64,000 nt of DNA from Yoonia sp. I 8.24 (GTDB taxonomy: Bacteria > Pseudomonadota > Alphaproteobacteria > Rhodobacterales > Rhodobacteraceae). A program made the translations under genes and the position numbers. This document shows positions 54,450 to 62,840 of the stretch, piece by piece (positions within the stretch are counted from its first letter, which is position 1; every line of letters begins with the position of its first letter). The stretch is from contig NZ_JACXGQ010000008.1 in the NCBI RefSeq assembly GCF_022096995.1, positions 62,001 to 126,000 on the forward strand. The letters are read 5' to 3'. The notes beneath the pieces are model-generated. The model saw nothing but the letters and a program-made list of their open reading frames with translations. It made no database searches and was not told the origin of the DNA.

Positions 54450-55358
54450 CTATAGCCCGCCGATATGGTGCGTCCCGCGTTTTTTGGCCAAGGCAATCTG
54501 CTTTTGACGTTCGCGAAAACGACCTTTGTCTTCGTCCGATGTTTCAGCCGCACATTGGTGGCAGGCGACGCCTTCTTCGAATTCGGGGCGGTTGCGATCT
54601 TCGGGCAGGATTGGGCGTCGGCAGGCGTAGCACAGGATATGCGGGCCTTCTTTTAGCGCATGGCCGACGCTGACACGCGCATCAAACACAAAGCATTCGC
54701 CGTCCCATGTGCTGTCTTCTTGTGGGACCTCTTCAAGGTATTTCAGAATGCCGCCTTTCAGGTGATAGACGTCCTCAACCCCTTGACCCATCAAGAAGTT
54801 CGTCGACTTTTCGCAACGAATGCCCCCTGTGCAGAACATCGCAATGCGCTTGTTATGGAACCGGTCTTTGTTTTCTTCCCACCATGCGGGAAACTCACCA
54901 AAGGTCTTTGTCAGCGGGTCAATCGCCCCATCAAAAGTGCCAATCGCAACTTCGTAGTCATTGCGGGTGTCGATGACGGCGACATCGGGCGACTTGATCA
55001 GCGCATTCCAATCAGCAGGTTCAACGTAATGGCCGGTGCCGTTCGCGATTGGGTCCACATCGGGCTGGCCCATGGTGACGATCTCGCGCTTCAGTCGCAC
55101 TTTCATCCGGTGAAACGGCGGCACGGTTGCGGTGCTTTCTTTCCAGACGAAATCAGCACAGCCGGGCAGGGATTTGATATGCTCAATCACTGCGTCAATA
55201 CCTGTACGATCCCCGGCGATTGTGCCGTTGATCCCTTCTTTGGCCAGCAGCAAAGTACCGCTAACCCCCTGCGATTTGCAGAGATCCAAAAGCGGCCCTT
55301 GCAATGCAGCAGGGTCATCGAAACGGGTGAAGTGATAGAGAGCTGCGACTGTATACAT
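54450..55358 (-). CDS. trhO: tRNA uridine(34) hydroxylase TrhO (rhodanese domain)
   Basis: This 302-residue protein has an N-terminal acylphosphatase-like domain and a central rhodanese domain (DVAVIDTRNDYEVAIGTFDGAID; MFCTGGIRCEKSTNFLMGQG with the catalytic cysteine), and a C-terminal Cys-rich stretch (CYACRRPILPEDRNRPEFEEGVACHQC). This is the TrhO/YceA layout, which hydroxylates U34 of certain tRNAs. ATG 55358 is preferred to TTG 55367. Confidence 0.92.
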   Translation of the reverse strand: MYTVAALYHFTRFDDPAALQGPLLDLCKSQGVSGTLLLAKEGINGTIAGDRTGIDAVIEHIKSLPGCADFVWKESTATVPPFHRMKVRLKREIVTMGQPDVDPIANGTGHYVEPADWNALIKSPDVAVIDTRNDYEVAIGTFDGAIDPLTKTFGEFPAWWEENKDRFHNKRIAMFCTGGIRCEKSTNFLMGQGVEDVYHLKGGILKYLEEVPQEDSTWDGECFVFDARVSVGHALKEGPHILCYACRRPILPEDRNRPEFEEGVACHQCAAETSDEDKGRFRERQKQIALAKKRGTHHIGGL

Positions 55359-55384
55359 ATCGGTCAAATACGCCTGTTATTTTG

Positions 55385-56629
55385 TTAGGGCAAGGGACGC
55401 GATGCCGCAATCGCCAGACCATCTGCGACGGCGGTAAAGGCTTCGGCGCGCTCAAGGGACGCGTGCGGGAAGAGTGACACCATCGCATTCTCAACGACGT
55501 GCAGCAGGCTTGATCCACCGACGAAAACAATCTTGCTGATTTGATCGGCACGCACGTCGGCCATTTTTAAGGTATCAGTGGCACAGGTGCTAATCGCCGC
55601 AGCATGCTCGGACAGAATGGTGGCCAGTTGGGGTTTGTTAAACCGGGCCCATAGGTCGCGTTCGATCACACGCAGATCAATCCCGGCGTCGGTCACATCG
55701 GGCTTGTTGATGTGGATTTTTCCGGCCTCAACGGCAAAGGCAATGTCGTGGCCCAATTCCATCTCAAGCGTGGTTTGCAGCCGGCTGAACAGGCGCGGAT
55801 CGACGCCAAGCTTTACAAAATCCGCGGCCATGCGTTTGTTTTCTGGCGTATAGGTGAATGGAATTTTCTGCCACGTTGCAAGATCGTTAAAAATCGCTTT
55901 AGGGGCAGTGTGATGCCCCGCGCCCATCGCGTTACGCACCTCTGCACCGCGCCCCAAAAGTGGCATGACCTGATCAATGCTAATGGCTCGGTCAAAATCG
56001 GTGCCACCGACACGAATTCCGTGGCTCGCGATCACGCGGGTTGCATCGCCGTCACGTTCAAACACCGAAAAATCCGAGGTCCCGCCGCCGATATCGACAA
56101 TCAGCCCAAGGCTGCCCGCATCCAATGGCCCGCTGGCCAGCGCTGCGGCCTCGGGCTCATACATGAAATGTACGTCTTTGAACCCGGCGATCAGATAGGC
56201 GTCGCGCAGGTCAATCTCGGCTTGGGCATTGCGTGCGTCATCGGTTGAATGAAACCTGACGGGGCGGCCAGAGAGGGCCACATCATAGGTTTGTCCTGTC
56301 GCGGCTTCGGCACGTTCACGGATCATCCGCAAGAACCGCGCAACAACTTCGATCAAGGTAAGGCGTTCATAAGCCACCTGCCGTTTTTCGCGCATCAACG
56401 GGGTGCCCAATACGGATTTGAGCGCCCGCATAAAACGGCCCTCACGCCCGTCAATCAGCGCGACATTGGCGATGGATCCATAGGTCGTGACCTTGCGATC
56501 AAAATCAAAAAACACCGAAGTTGGCAACGTTTTGCGCCCCGGTTCGACCTCAATTAAAGATGGACGATCTCCTGCCAACACGCCCGCCGCAGTGTTTGAG
56601 GTGCCAAAATCGATCCCTAATACGGCCAT
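55385..56629 (-). CDS. YegD-like Hsp70-family protein
   Basis: This 414-residue protein is an Hsp70-type ATPase domain without a substrate-binding domain: AVLGIDFGTSNTAAGVL, RMIRERAEAATG, MYEPEAAALASGPLDAGSLGLIVDIGGGTSDFSVF, and IVFVGGSSLLHVV. This is the E. coli YegD layout. The function is poorly defined; actin-like ATPase chaperone activity is plausible. ATG 56629 is the start. Confidence 0.88.
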   Translation of the reverse strand: MAVLGIDFGTSNTAAGVLAGDRPSLIEVEPGRKTLPTSVFFDFDRKVTTYGSIANVALIDGREGRFMRALKSVLGTPLMREKRQVAYERLTLIEVVARFLRMIRERAEAATGQTYDVALSGRPVRFHSTDDARNAQAEIDLRDAYLIAGFKDVHFMYEPEAAALASGPLDAGSLGLIVDIGGGTSDFSVFERDGDATRVIASHGIRVGGTDFDRAISIDQVMPLLGRGAEVRNAMGAGHHTAPKAIFNDLATWQKIPFTYTPENKRMAADFVKLGVDPRLFSRLQTTLEMELGHDIAFAVEAGKIHINKPDVTDAGIDLRVIERDLWARFNKPQLATILSEHAAAISTCATDTLKMADVRADQISKIVFVGGSSLLHVVENAMVSLFPHASLERAEAFTAVADGLAIAASRPLP

Positions 56630-56734
56630 AAATGCACTCGTTCTTATTGATGAAAGAGGGGGATTTAAGCGATTCAGGTGACGCTTGCAAGTCTTGCGTT
56701 CAGCATAATAAGTTGAAGAAAAGGGGCCTGATTT

Positions 56735-57520
56735 ATGAAGATTATCTGGATGTCTGATCCGCATTTCCAAGCGACCGGGACCATTGATGGGCTTAACCCG
56801 CGTGTGCGGCTTGCATCGGCGATTGAACATATGAATACCCATCACAGCGATGCTGATTTCGCGATATTGTCCGGGGATTTAGTTGGGGATGAAATCGCAG
56901 GCGATTATTCAGCGATAGCACCCTATCTGCGCCGTGCGAATATCCCGGTGCATCCGATGGTGGGGAATAATGATGATCGTGACGGGTTACGTGCGCATCT
57001 TGATTTGCCCCCGCAAACGATGCCGGATTTCATTCAATACGCAATTGACTTAGACGGCGCGCGGCTCATTTGCCTCGACACACAAAAGCTGGGGTCCCAC
57101 GCTGGTGAGGTTTGCAGCAAGAGGCTTGCGTGGCTGACGCAGAGCCTCACTGAATGCCGTGCAAAGCCTGTTTATATCTTTATGCACCACCCGCCGATGC
57201 GGCTGCATTTGCCGATGCAGGATGATATTATGCTTGATGGCGGCGATCATTTTTTGGACGTGATTGGTGAACATGACAACGTAAAACATTTGTTCATGGG
57301 GCATGTGCACAGGCCGACCTGTGGGACGGTGCGCAATATCCCGTTTGCGACGATCGGGGCGCTGTCATTTCAGGCCCCCGCACCACACCCTGCATGGGAG
57401 TGGGATAGCTTTGTTTCACCACCCGAAGCCCCGCACTATGGTGTTTTGTATATTCATGAGGGCAATGTAACCCTTCAGTATGTGCAATTTTGCGCCTATG
57501 ATGCGGGCCTAGAGCACTAA
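56735..57520 (+). CDS. Metallophosphoesterase, cyclic-nucleotide phosphodiesterase-like
   Basis: This 261-residue enzyme has the calcineurin-type metal motifs in order: MSDPHF, SGDLVGD, GNNDD, MHHPP and GHVH. The overall length and order match CpdA-type class III phosphodiesterases, which hydrolyse cAMP. The exact substrate is inferred. It is divergent from the Hsp70 gene, 105 bases apart. Confidence 0.85.
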   Translation: MKIIWMSDPHFQATGTIDGLNPRVRLASAIEHMNTHHSDADFAILSGDLVGDEIAGDYSAIAPYLRRANIPVHPMVGNNDDRDGLRAHLDLPPQTMPDFIQYAIDLDGARLICLDTQKLGSHAGEVCSKRLAWLTQSLTECRAKPVYIFMHHPPMRLHLPMQDDIMLDGGDHFLDVIGEHDNVKHLFMGHVHRPTCGTVRNIPFATIGALSFQAPAPHPAWEWDSFVSPPEAPHYGVLYIHEGNVTLQYVQFCAYDAGLEH

Positions 57521-57552
57521 CCATTCTAGCTTTTGCAGAGGCTTACCTCCAA

Positions 57553-58080
57553 ATGCAGCGCGTCATGATCACAGGTGGACCCGGATCCGGTAAAAGCACG
57601 CTTGCCCGGATTCTGGGCGCACATACAGGTCTGCCTGTCCATCATATGGATCAAATTCATTGGCAACCCGGTTGGGTACAGCGTGAACTGGCTGACCGGG
57701 TTCGGATGTGCAACGATATCGAAAATGAAGAAGCATGGATATTTGAAGGCGGCTTTTCCACAACCTATGATCACCGAGCGTCGCGCGCGGATACGCTGAT
57801 CTGGTTGGACTTGTCCGTGCAATTGCGATTTTGGCGTGTCGTGCGACGCCTGCTGCGTGACTATGGAACGACCCGCGCTGATATGGCCGAAAACTGCCCC
57901 GAGATTTTTCACGCAGAAACATTTGCATTTTGGCGGTGGATTTTCACATCCCGCCGCCGCACCCATGCGCGCCTTGTGCGATTAGTTGGCGAACACCCGC
58001 ATTTGACGGTGCATCATTTGCGATCTCGCTCGCAGGTTCGCGCATATCTTGCTAAGCTGTCCCCAACACAGGAGAGTTAA
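57553..58080 (+). CDS. P-loop kinase-like protein (DNA topology modulation/FlaR type)
   Basis: This 175-residue protein has GGPGSGKSTLARILG as Walker A and WIFEGGFSTTYDHRASRADTLIWLDLSVQLRFWRVVRRLLRDYG, the pattern of small proteins annotated as DNA topology modulation protein FlaR or adenylate-kinase-like. The true substrate is unknown. It begins 33 bases after the phosphodiesterase and 1 base separates its stop from the pncA ATG. Confidence 0.8.
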   Translation: MQRVMITGGPGSGKSTLARILGAHTGLPVHHMDQIHWQPGWVQRELADRVRMCNDIENEEAWIFEGGFSTTYDHRASRADTLIWLDLSVQLRFWRVVRRLLRDYGTTRADMAENCPEIFHAETFAFWRWIFTSRRRTHARLVRLVGEHPHLTVHHLRSRSQVRAYLAKLSPTQES

Positions 58081-58081
58081 A

Positions 58082-58675
58082 ATGTCCCATGCTTTGATCG
58101 TTATTGATGTTCAAAATGATTTTTGTCCTGGCGGCGCGCTTGCCGTCGCAGGCGGCGATGAGATCGTGACGGGGATCAACGCTGCGATGGCCGATTTTGA
58201 TGCGGTGATCTTAACCCAGGATTGGCACCCGGCGGGGCATTCGTCGTTTGCGTCTAACCATGATGCAGCGCCAATGTCGCTGATCGAAATGCCGTATGGG
58301 CCGCAAGTATTATGGCCAGATCATTGCATCCAAGGAACGCAAGGCGCGCAATTTCAGGCCGATCTTGCGGTCGACCGCGCCGATCTGATCATCCGCAAAG
58401 GGTACAATCCCGCGATCGACAGCTATTCCGCCTTCTTCGAAAACGATCACGTCACACCCACCGGGTTAGAGGGCTATCTGCGCACGCGCGGGATTGCCAA
58501 ACTTACGATGGTTGGGCTGGCGACGGATTTTTGTGTGAATTTTTCGGCAGTTGACGCGGCCAAACTGGGGTTTGACGTGACGGTGCAGATGGGCCAGTGT
58601 CGCGCGATTGATTTTGACGGCTCGCTTGCGGCTGCAACAGATGGGATGATTGCGGCCGGCGTGACGCTCGCGTGA
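58082..58675 (+). CDS. pncA: Nicotinamidase/pyrazinamidase PncA
   Basis: This 197-residue enzyme converts nicotinamide to nicotinate in NAD salvage. VIDVQNDFCPGGALAVAGGDEIV carries the catalytic aspartate, DWHPAGHSSFASNH the metal-site histidines, and GLATDFCVNFSAVDAAKLGFDV the catalytic cysteine. Its stop overlaps the GTG of the glycosyltransferase. It works with pncB downstream. Confidence 0.95.
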   Translation: MSHALIVIDVQNDFCPGGALAVAGGDEIVTGINAAMADFDAVILTQDWHPAGHSSFASNHDAAPMSLIEMPYGPQVLWPDHCIQGTQGAQFQADLAVDRADLIIRKGYNPAIDSYSAFFENDHVTPTGLEGYLRTRGIAKLTMVGLATDFCVNFSAVDAAKLGFDVTVQMGQCRAIDFDGSLAAATDGMIAAGVTLA

Positions 58676-59562
58676 CGCGGCCCCTTTCGATCATTATTCC
58701 CACTTACAACCGCCCCAAGCTTTTGCAGCGGGCGGTGCAGTCCGCCTTGGCGGCCTGCCCTGATGGGGCGGAAATTATCGTTGTGGATGATCGCTCTGAT
58801 ACGGCCGAAAGCGCCTTGCACGATGTTATCAGTGACCCGCGCGTAACGGTTTTGACTAATCCCGGAGAGAAAGGTGCCGCTGGCGCGCGCAACGCTGGGG
58901 CGCAGGTGGCGACCGGGCAAATACTGCTGTTTTTTGACGATGATGACACGTTGATCGCGGATTATCCGGGGCGGGTGTTGGCGGCGGCGCAAACTGGGGC
59001 AAGTTTCGGGTTTTCCGCGCGGATGCGGGTTGAAAATGGCCGCCAACAGGCCGAGCTGCGCCCTGAATTACCGACAGGAATGCTTCCCAATGACACGCCG
59101 CTCTCGGCGAAACTGGCTGCGTTTTCGGCAGGGTACTGGGTGCGCCGCGCCGTCTTTGCGCAGGTCGGCCCGATTGCGCCAGATCAGGTGAACGACGAAG
59201 ACACTGACCTGTGTTGCAAGCTATACGCACAGGGGCACGCCGCATGGTATGATCCGGTGCCGGGCTGCGCCGTTCACAGCGGGTATGACACCAATGATAC
59301 CACCGCCCCGCAATTGACCCAAAGCACCGACCCCGCCGCGATGGTGGCCTGCTACGTGCGCACATTTGAGCGGCACGCATCCGGGTTTCAATCACGCCCC
59401 GCAGATCATTGGTTTTTGCTGCGACGCGCCTTACGGGTTGCCGCGCGCACCGGGGTTGACGCGGGGGGCAATCAGCTTTTGCAGGGATTGCGTCCGCGAT
59501 CTTTGCAACTCAAGGGCTGGTTGTTCTGGCAAATGAAGAAAGCCGGGCAACTCTTACGCTAG
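58672..59562 (+). CDS. Family 2 glycosyltransferase
   Basis: This 296-residue GT-A enzyme has PLSIIIPTYNRPKLLQRAVQSALAA, VVDDRS, NPGEKGAAGARNAGAQVATGQILLFFDDDDTLI (DxD metal site) and DEDTDLCCKLYAQGHAAWY. The acceptor and donor are unknown. GTG 58672 overlaps the pncA stop (GTGA). It lies between two NAD-salvage genes, so it is cotranscribed with them. Confidence 0.88.
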   Translation: MTRPLSIIIPTYNRPKLLQRAVQSALAACPDGAEIIVVDDRSDTAESALHDVISDPRVTVLTNPGEKGAAGARNAGAQVATGQILLFFDDDDTLIADYPGRVLAAAQTGASFGFSARMRVENGRQQAELRPELPTGMLPNDTPLSAKLAAFSAGYWVRRAVFAQVGPIAPDQVNDEDTDLCCKLYAQGHAAWYDPVPGCAVHSGYDTNDTTAPQLTQSTDPAAMVACYVRTFERHASGFQSRPADHWFLLRRALRVAARTGVDAGGNQLLQGLRPRSLQLKGWLFWQMKKAGQLLR

Positions 59563-59618
59563 GCCCTTGCCACGCTGGGCGTCAATTGGTCTAACACCCC
59601 AAACGGGAGGATGGCCAA

Positions 59619-60911
59619 ATGGTTGATATCGCAACACGTGTCTGGAACCACAAATGGAAGATCGACCCCATTGTGCGGTCGCTCATCGATACGGATTTCT
59701 ACAAACTGCTGATGTGCCAATCGGTCTTTCGGAACCACCGCGATACCCAAGTCACCTTCTCACTGATCAACCGCACCAAAACCATTCGGCTTGCCGAGGT
59801 GATCGACGAAGGCGAGTTGCGCGAGCAGCTTGACCACATCCGGTCCCTGCGGCTGACCCGCGGTGAATCCACATGGCTGCGCGGCAATACCTTCTATGGC
59901 AAACGGCAAATGTTCCGGCCTGATTTCATGGAATGGTTTGAGAACCTGCAACTGCCGCCCTACCACCTTGAAAAAGTCGATGGGCAGTTCGAACTGACAT
60001 TCGAAGGCTCATGGCCCGAGGTCATGCTCTGGGAAATTCCCGCGCTCGCGACGATTATGGAACTCCGTTCACGCGCGGTGCTGCGCGACATGGGGCGGTT
60101 TGAGCTACAGGTGCTTTATGCGCGCGGCATGACCAAACTCTGGGAAAAAGTCGAACAATTACGGCCCATTGAGGGGCTGAAACTCGCCGATTTCGGCACC
60201 CGTCGGCGGCATTCTTACCTCTGGCAGGATTGGTGCGTGCAGGCGATGATGGAAGGGCTGGGCAACAGCTTTACCGGCACGTCAAACTGCCGGATCGCCA
60301 TGATGCGCGAGATCGAGGCAATCGGCACCAACGCCCACGAACTACCCATGGTCTACGCCGCCCTTGCCGAAACCGACGCGGCCCTGCTGCAATCGCCCTA
60401 TGATGTGCTGTCGGATTGGCAAGACGAACACGACGGCAATCTCAAAATCATCCTGCCCGACACCTATGGGACCAAAGGGTTCCTTGACCGCGCGCCCGAT
60501 TGGCTGGCCGATTGGACTGGCATGCGGATCGACAGCGGCGACCCCGCAACAGGCGCTGAAAACGCGATCAACTGGTGGAAATCGCGCGGCGAAGACCCGA
60601 CGAAAAAGCTGGTGATCTTCTCGGACGGGCTCGACGTCGATAAAATTATCGAACTGCAACGGCAATTTAAGGGCCGCGTGCGCGTGTCCTTCGGCTGGGG
60701 CACGATGATGACCAATGATTTCAAAGGGCTGACGGAAGGCGACGCGCTCGCCCCGTTCAGCCTTGTGTGCAAAGCGATCAAAGCCAACGGACGCCCCACC
60801 GTAAAACTGTCGGACAACCCCAACAAAGCGATGGGACCATCCGAGGAAATCGCGCGGTACAAGCGGGTGTTTGGGGTCGGCGAGCAGGAGCGGGTTGAGG
60901 TTGTGGTGTGA
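59619..60911 (+). CDS. pncB: Nicotinate phosphoribosyltransferase PncB
   Basis: This 430-residue enzyme makes nicotinate mononucleotide from nicotinate and [36 protein letters not shown] is the N-terminal signature, [19 protein letters not shown] and [25 protein letters not shown] hold the substrate and PRPP sites. The length and motifs match the Gram-negative form. It completes the pncA-pncB salvage route. Confidence 0.95.
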   Translation: MVDIATRVWNHKWKIDPIVRSLIDTDFYKLLMCQSVFRNHRDTQVTFSLINRTKTIRLAEVIDEGELREQLDHIRSLRLTRGESTWLRGNTFYGKRQMFRPDFMEWFENLQLPPYHLEKVDGQFELTFEGSWPEVMLWEIPALATIMELRSRAVLRDMGRFELQVLYARGMTKLWEKVEQLRPIEGLKLADFGTRRRHSYLWQDWCVQAMMEGLGNSFTGTSNCRIAMMREIEAIGTNAHELPMVYAALAETDAALLQSPYDVLSDWQDEHDGNLKIILPDTYGTKGFLDRAPDWLADWTGMRIDSGDPATGAENAINWWKSRGEDPTKKLVIFSDGLDVDKIIELQRQFKGRVRVSFGWGTMMTNDFKGLTEGDALAPFSLVCKAIKANGRPTVKLSDNPNKAMGPSEEIARYKRVFGVGEQERVEVVV

Positions 60912-60970
60912 TATTGTTAACCCTTATGGGGTGAGTTGAGTTTTCATCCTTCGTTCAAAAGGAATAGCAG

Positions 60971-62047
60971 TTGTCCGACAGTGTATTTGACGAAAAACGG
61001 CAACTATTTAAGGATTTTTACAGCGAAAATTTTTCGCGCCTGGATGATGCTAAGAACTCCATGGTTGCTCTGTTGGTTGCAGTTCTCCCCGCGACTGACG
61101 AAATTCAAATCTCGAATGTAGAAGGCCGAGTAAAAGATAGAAACGAGTGTATTGAGAAATTCAAACGAAAATATAAACCTGAACTTGAAGAATCTGGTGA
61201 AGAATATCTTATTCAAAACCATATTACCGACCTAGTCGGCCTGCGGGTCATTTGCCTTTATGAAGATATGGTTCCGAAAATCAGGGAAATGCTCGAAGAA
61301 GTTTTTGAAGTTTTTGATGTGACTGACAAAATTTCTGAAATTGAAGGTACGGAAAGTTCTTTTGGATATAAGGGCTTACATCTAGATGTAAGGCTAAAAA
61401 ATAGCCGGCGAAAGTTACCCGAGTACGTTCGGTTTGGTGATATCAACTTTGAAATCCAATTGAGAACTGTCATTCAGGATTCTTGGAGCACCCTAGATCA
61501 TAAGATAAAGTATAAAAAGTCTATTCCTAAACAGCTGAAAAGAAGAATAAACACGCTAGCTGCCCTGTTCGAACTTGCTGACCATGAGTTCGTTGCAATT
61601 CGTGATAAGACGTTTGAAGAGGTGAACAGGCCTGACTCTAACTATGAAGCTATTTCGAACGAAACACCTACTGCTGAAAACTTACAGAAACCCAAGAAAA
61701 CTAGGTATAGTCCATTAGATGTATTTTCGTTTCTGAAAATTGCGAACCATTTCTTCCCTCAATACGATTTTGATGACGAGGAAATAGATAATTTTGTTCA
61801 GTTTATCTTAAACCTTAGTCCCGAAATTAGCCGCGGGAAATTCAATTTTTACCTAAGGCAAAACATCGCAACAGCGAAACGTGTGTTTGATGAATTTATG
61901 GACGGTGATGTCGAACCTAATCAGCATCCACTTCCTGTTATTCGGTTGAGTTTATATCTTGGTGACAAAGAAACTTTTGGAAAGATGATAGGTGCGAAGG
62001 CAAGAGAAAGAGTAGCAGCCATTGTTGCTAGCGCTGACCAGAGCTAG
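60971..62047 (+). CDS. AT-rich RelA/SpoT-domain protein (small alarmone synthetase-like)
   Basis: This 358-residue protein starts at TTG 60971, with AAGGA seven bases upstream. The first 215 or so residues are a RelA/SpoT synthetase domain: GRVKDRNECIEKFKRKY (G-loop), DLVGLRVICLYEDMVPKI (metal Asp), FGYKGLHLDVRL and FEIQLRTVIQDSWSTLDHKIKYK (catalytic Glu, Gln and Arg). There is no hydrolase, TGS or ACT domain. The C-terminal 120 residues are helical and unassigned. The gene is visibly AT-rich against both neighbours, suggesting transfer. Possible roles are (p)ppGpp synthesis or a toxin-type (tRNA-modifying) SAS; no antitoxin gene is adjacent. Confidence 0.78.
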   Translation: MSDSVFDEKRQLFKDFYSENFSRLDDAKNSMVALLVAVLPATDEIQISNVEGRVKDRNECIEKFKRKYKPELEESGEEYLIQNHITDLVGLRVICLYEDMVPKIREMLEEVFEVFDVTDKISEIEGTESSFGYKGLHLDVRLKNSRRKLPEYVRFGDINFEIQLRTVIQDSWSTLDHKIKYKKSIPKQLKRRINTLAALFELADHEFVAIRDKTFEEVNRPDSNYEAISNETPTAENLQKPKKTRYSPLDVFSFLKIANHFFPQYDFDDEEIDNFVQFILNLSPEISRGKFNFYLRQNIATAKRVFDEFMDGDVEPNQHPLPVIRLSLYLGDKETFGKMIGAKARERVAAIVASADQS

Positions 62048-62084
62048 TGGCAGGCGAATCGTCGATTGTTATTGTTTAGCCGCA

Positions 62085-62504
62085 TCAGTCGCCCGTCACC
62101 TTCCCCCGCAACGCCTTCACTTCCCCGCGCGCTTTTTTTCCCGCAAGCCTGCGTTTCACGGACCCATAGGTCGGCTTGGTTGCCCGTCTGCGTTTTTGCA
62201 CGACGGTGGCTGATAAGATCAGTTCGGCCAGACGGTCCCGTGCGATTTCGCGGTTGCGGGCTTGGGACCGGGTTTCTTGCACAAAGATCACAATCGCCCC
62301 GTCTTTCGTCCAGCGTTGCCCCGCCAGCCGCCGCAGTCGGGTTTTGACCGGGTCGGGCAGGTTGGGGGATCGCGCGGCCTCGAACCGCAGCTCGACCGCC
62401 GTCGACACCTTGTTCACGTTTTGCCCACCGGGGCCGGACGCGCGCGCAAAGCTCTCGGTTAGCTCCCACTCTGCAATCTCAATCTGATCATTTACCCGCA
62501 TCAT
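62085..62504 (-). CDS. arfB: Alternative ribosome-rescue factor ArfB
   Basis: This 139-residue peptidyl-tRNA hydrolase releases stalled ribosomes on messages lacking a stop codon. The GGQ motif lies in ASGPGGQNVNKVSTAVELRF, and the C-terminal basic tail (VQKRRRATKPTYGSVKRRLAGKKARGEVK) would enter the empty mRNA channel. It converges on the RelA/SpoT gene, 37 bases apart. A short structured transcript lies directly upstream on the same strand and may control it. Confidence 0.94.
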   Translation of the reverse strand: MMRVNDQIEIAEWELTESFARASGPGGQNVNKVSTAVELRFEAARSPNLPDPVKTRLRRLAGQRWTKDGAIVIFVQETRSQARNREIARDRLAELILSATVVQKRRRATKPTYGSVKRRLAGKKARGEVKALRGKVTGD

Positions 62505-62593
62505 CTTGCCCTAAAATACTCCCGCCGGAGGCTCCGGCAGCCGCAATTATTCGGAACATACAGGATTTATGCGCAAACATAGCCCCAAAAACC

Positions 62594-62630
62594 AAAGAAA
62601 AAGGGCCACCCCGGCGACGGGATAGCCCTT
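62594..62630 (-). terminator. Intrinsic terminator of the leader transcript before arfB
   Basis: On the minus strand AAGGGC-t-ATCCC pairs with GGGGT-g-GCCCTT around a 6-base loop, followed by TTTCTTT. It ends about 90 bases before the arfB ATG, so it would stop transcription before arfB unless overridden. Confidence 0.85.
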
Positions 62631-62695
62631 CTCTGAATTTCGGAGGTGGGTCGGTTAGGAACTCCACCTTGTGGTTTTCTCAGCCAAGGGCTGCC

Positions 62696-62752
62696 CTAGC
62701 TGCGACCCCCACAAGTTGTCCCGACACACTTCTCCAATACCTCATGATGCAC
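62696..62752 (-). CDS. Eighteen-codon leader peptide ORF
   Basis: GTG 62752 opens a frame MHHEVLEKCVGTTCGGRS ending TAG. GAAAGGAGGTGATCC, complementary to about 15 bases of the 16S rRNA 3' end, lies immediately before it with the ideal spacing, so translation should be very efficient. Two cysteine codons and consecutive His codons are notable. An ATG nearby in another frame is too far from the ribosome site. Confidence 0.55.
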   Translation of the reverse strand: MHHEVLEKCVGTTCGGRS

Positions 62753-62798
62753 TGGATCACCTCCTTTCAATAAATTTCGCCTGAAAGTAGGTTCGCAT

Positions 62799-62835
62799 AG
62801 ATCGGGTTTATTTCAAGTAAAAATATCCCCGATCT
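62799..62835. promoter_or_regulatory. Dyad upstream of the arfB leader RNA
   Basis: AGATCGGG and CCCGATCT (8-bp perfect arms) flank a 21-base AT-rich centre, 33-69 bases before the ribosome site and just after the VUT gene stop. It may be an operator over the leader promoter or the 3' structure of the VUT message; TTGAAA on the minus strand lies inside it. Confidence 0.4.
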
Positions 62836-62840
62836 CGCGA

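Larger units (their letters stand above)
62594..62766 (-). ncRNA. Structured leader/small RNA upstream of arfB
   Basis: The minus-strand segment runs from a very strong ribosome site to the terminator. It contains the 18-codon frame, an 8-bp AGC-rich hairpin with a CAGC loop (62681-62700), a 7-bp pair CTTGTGG (62709-62715) with CCACAAG (62668-62674), and a competing 6-bp pair AGGTGG with CCACCT nearer the terminator that shares the AAGG bases. Alternative pairing plus a terminator is the layout of a transcription attenuator. The transcription start was not fixed; it may begin up to about 50 bases further upstream. Confidence 0.5.

Noticed and set aside
60912..60970. Direct repeats flanking the RelA/SpoT gene as traces of insertion
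   Set aside because: No convincing matching repeats were found at 60912-60970 and 62048-62090, and no integrase is nearby.
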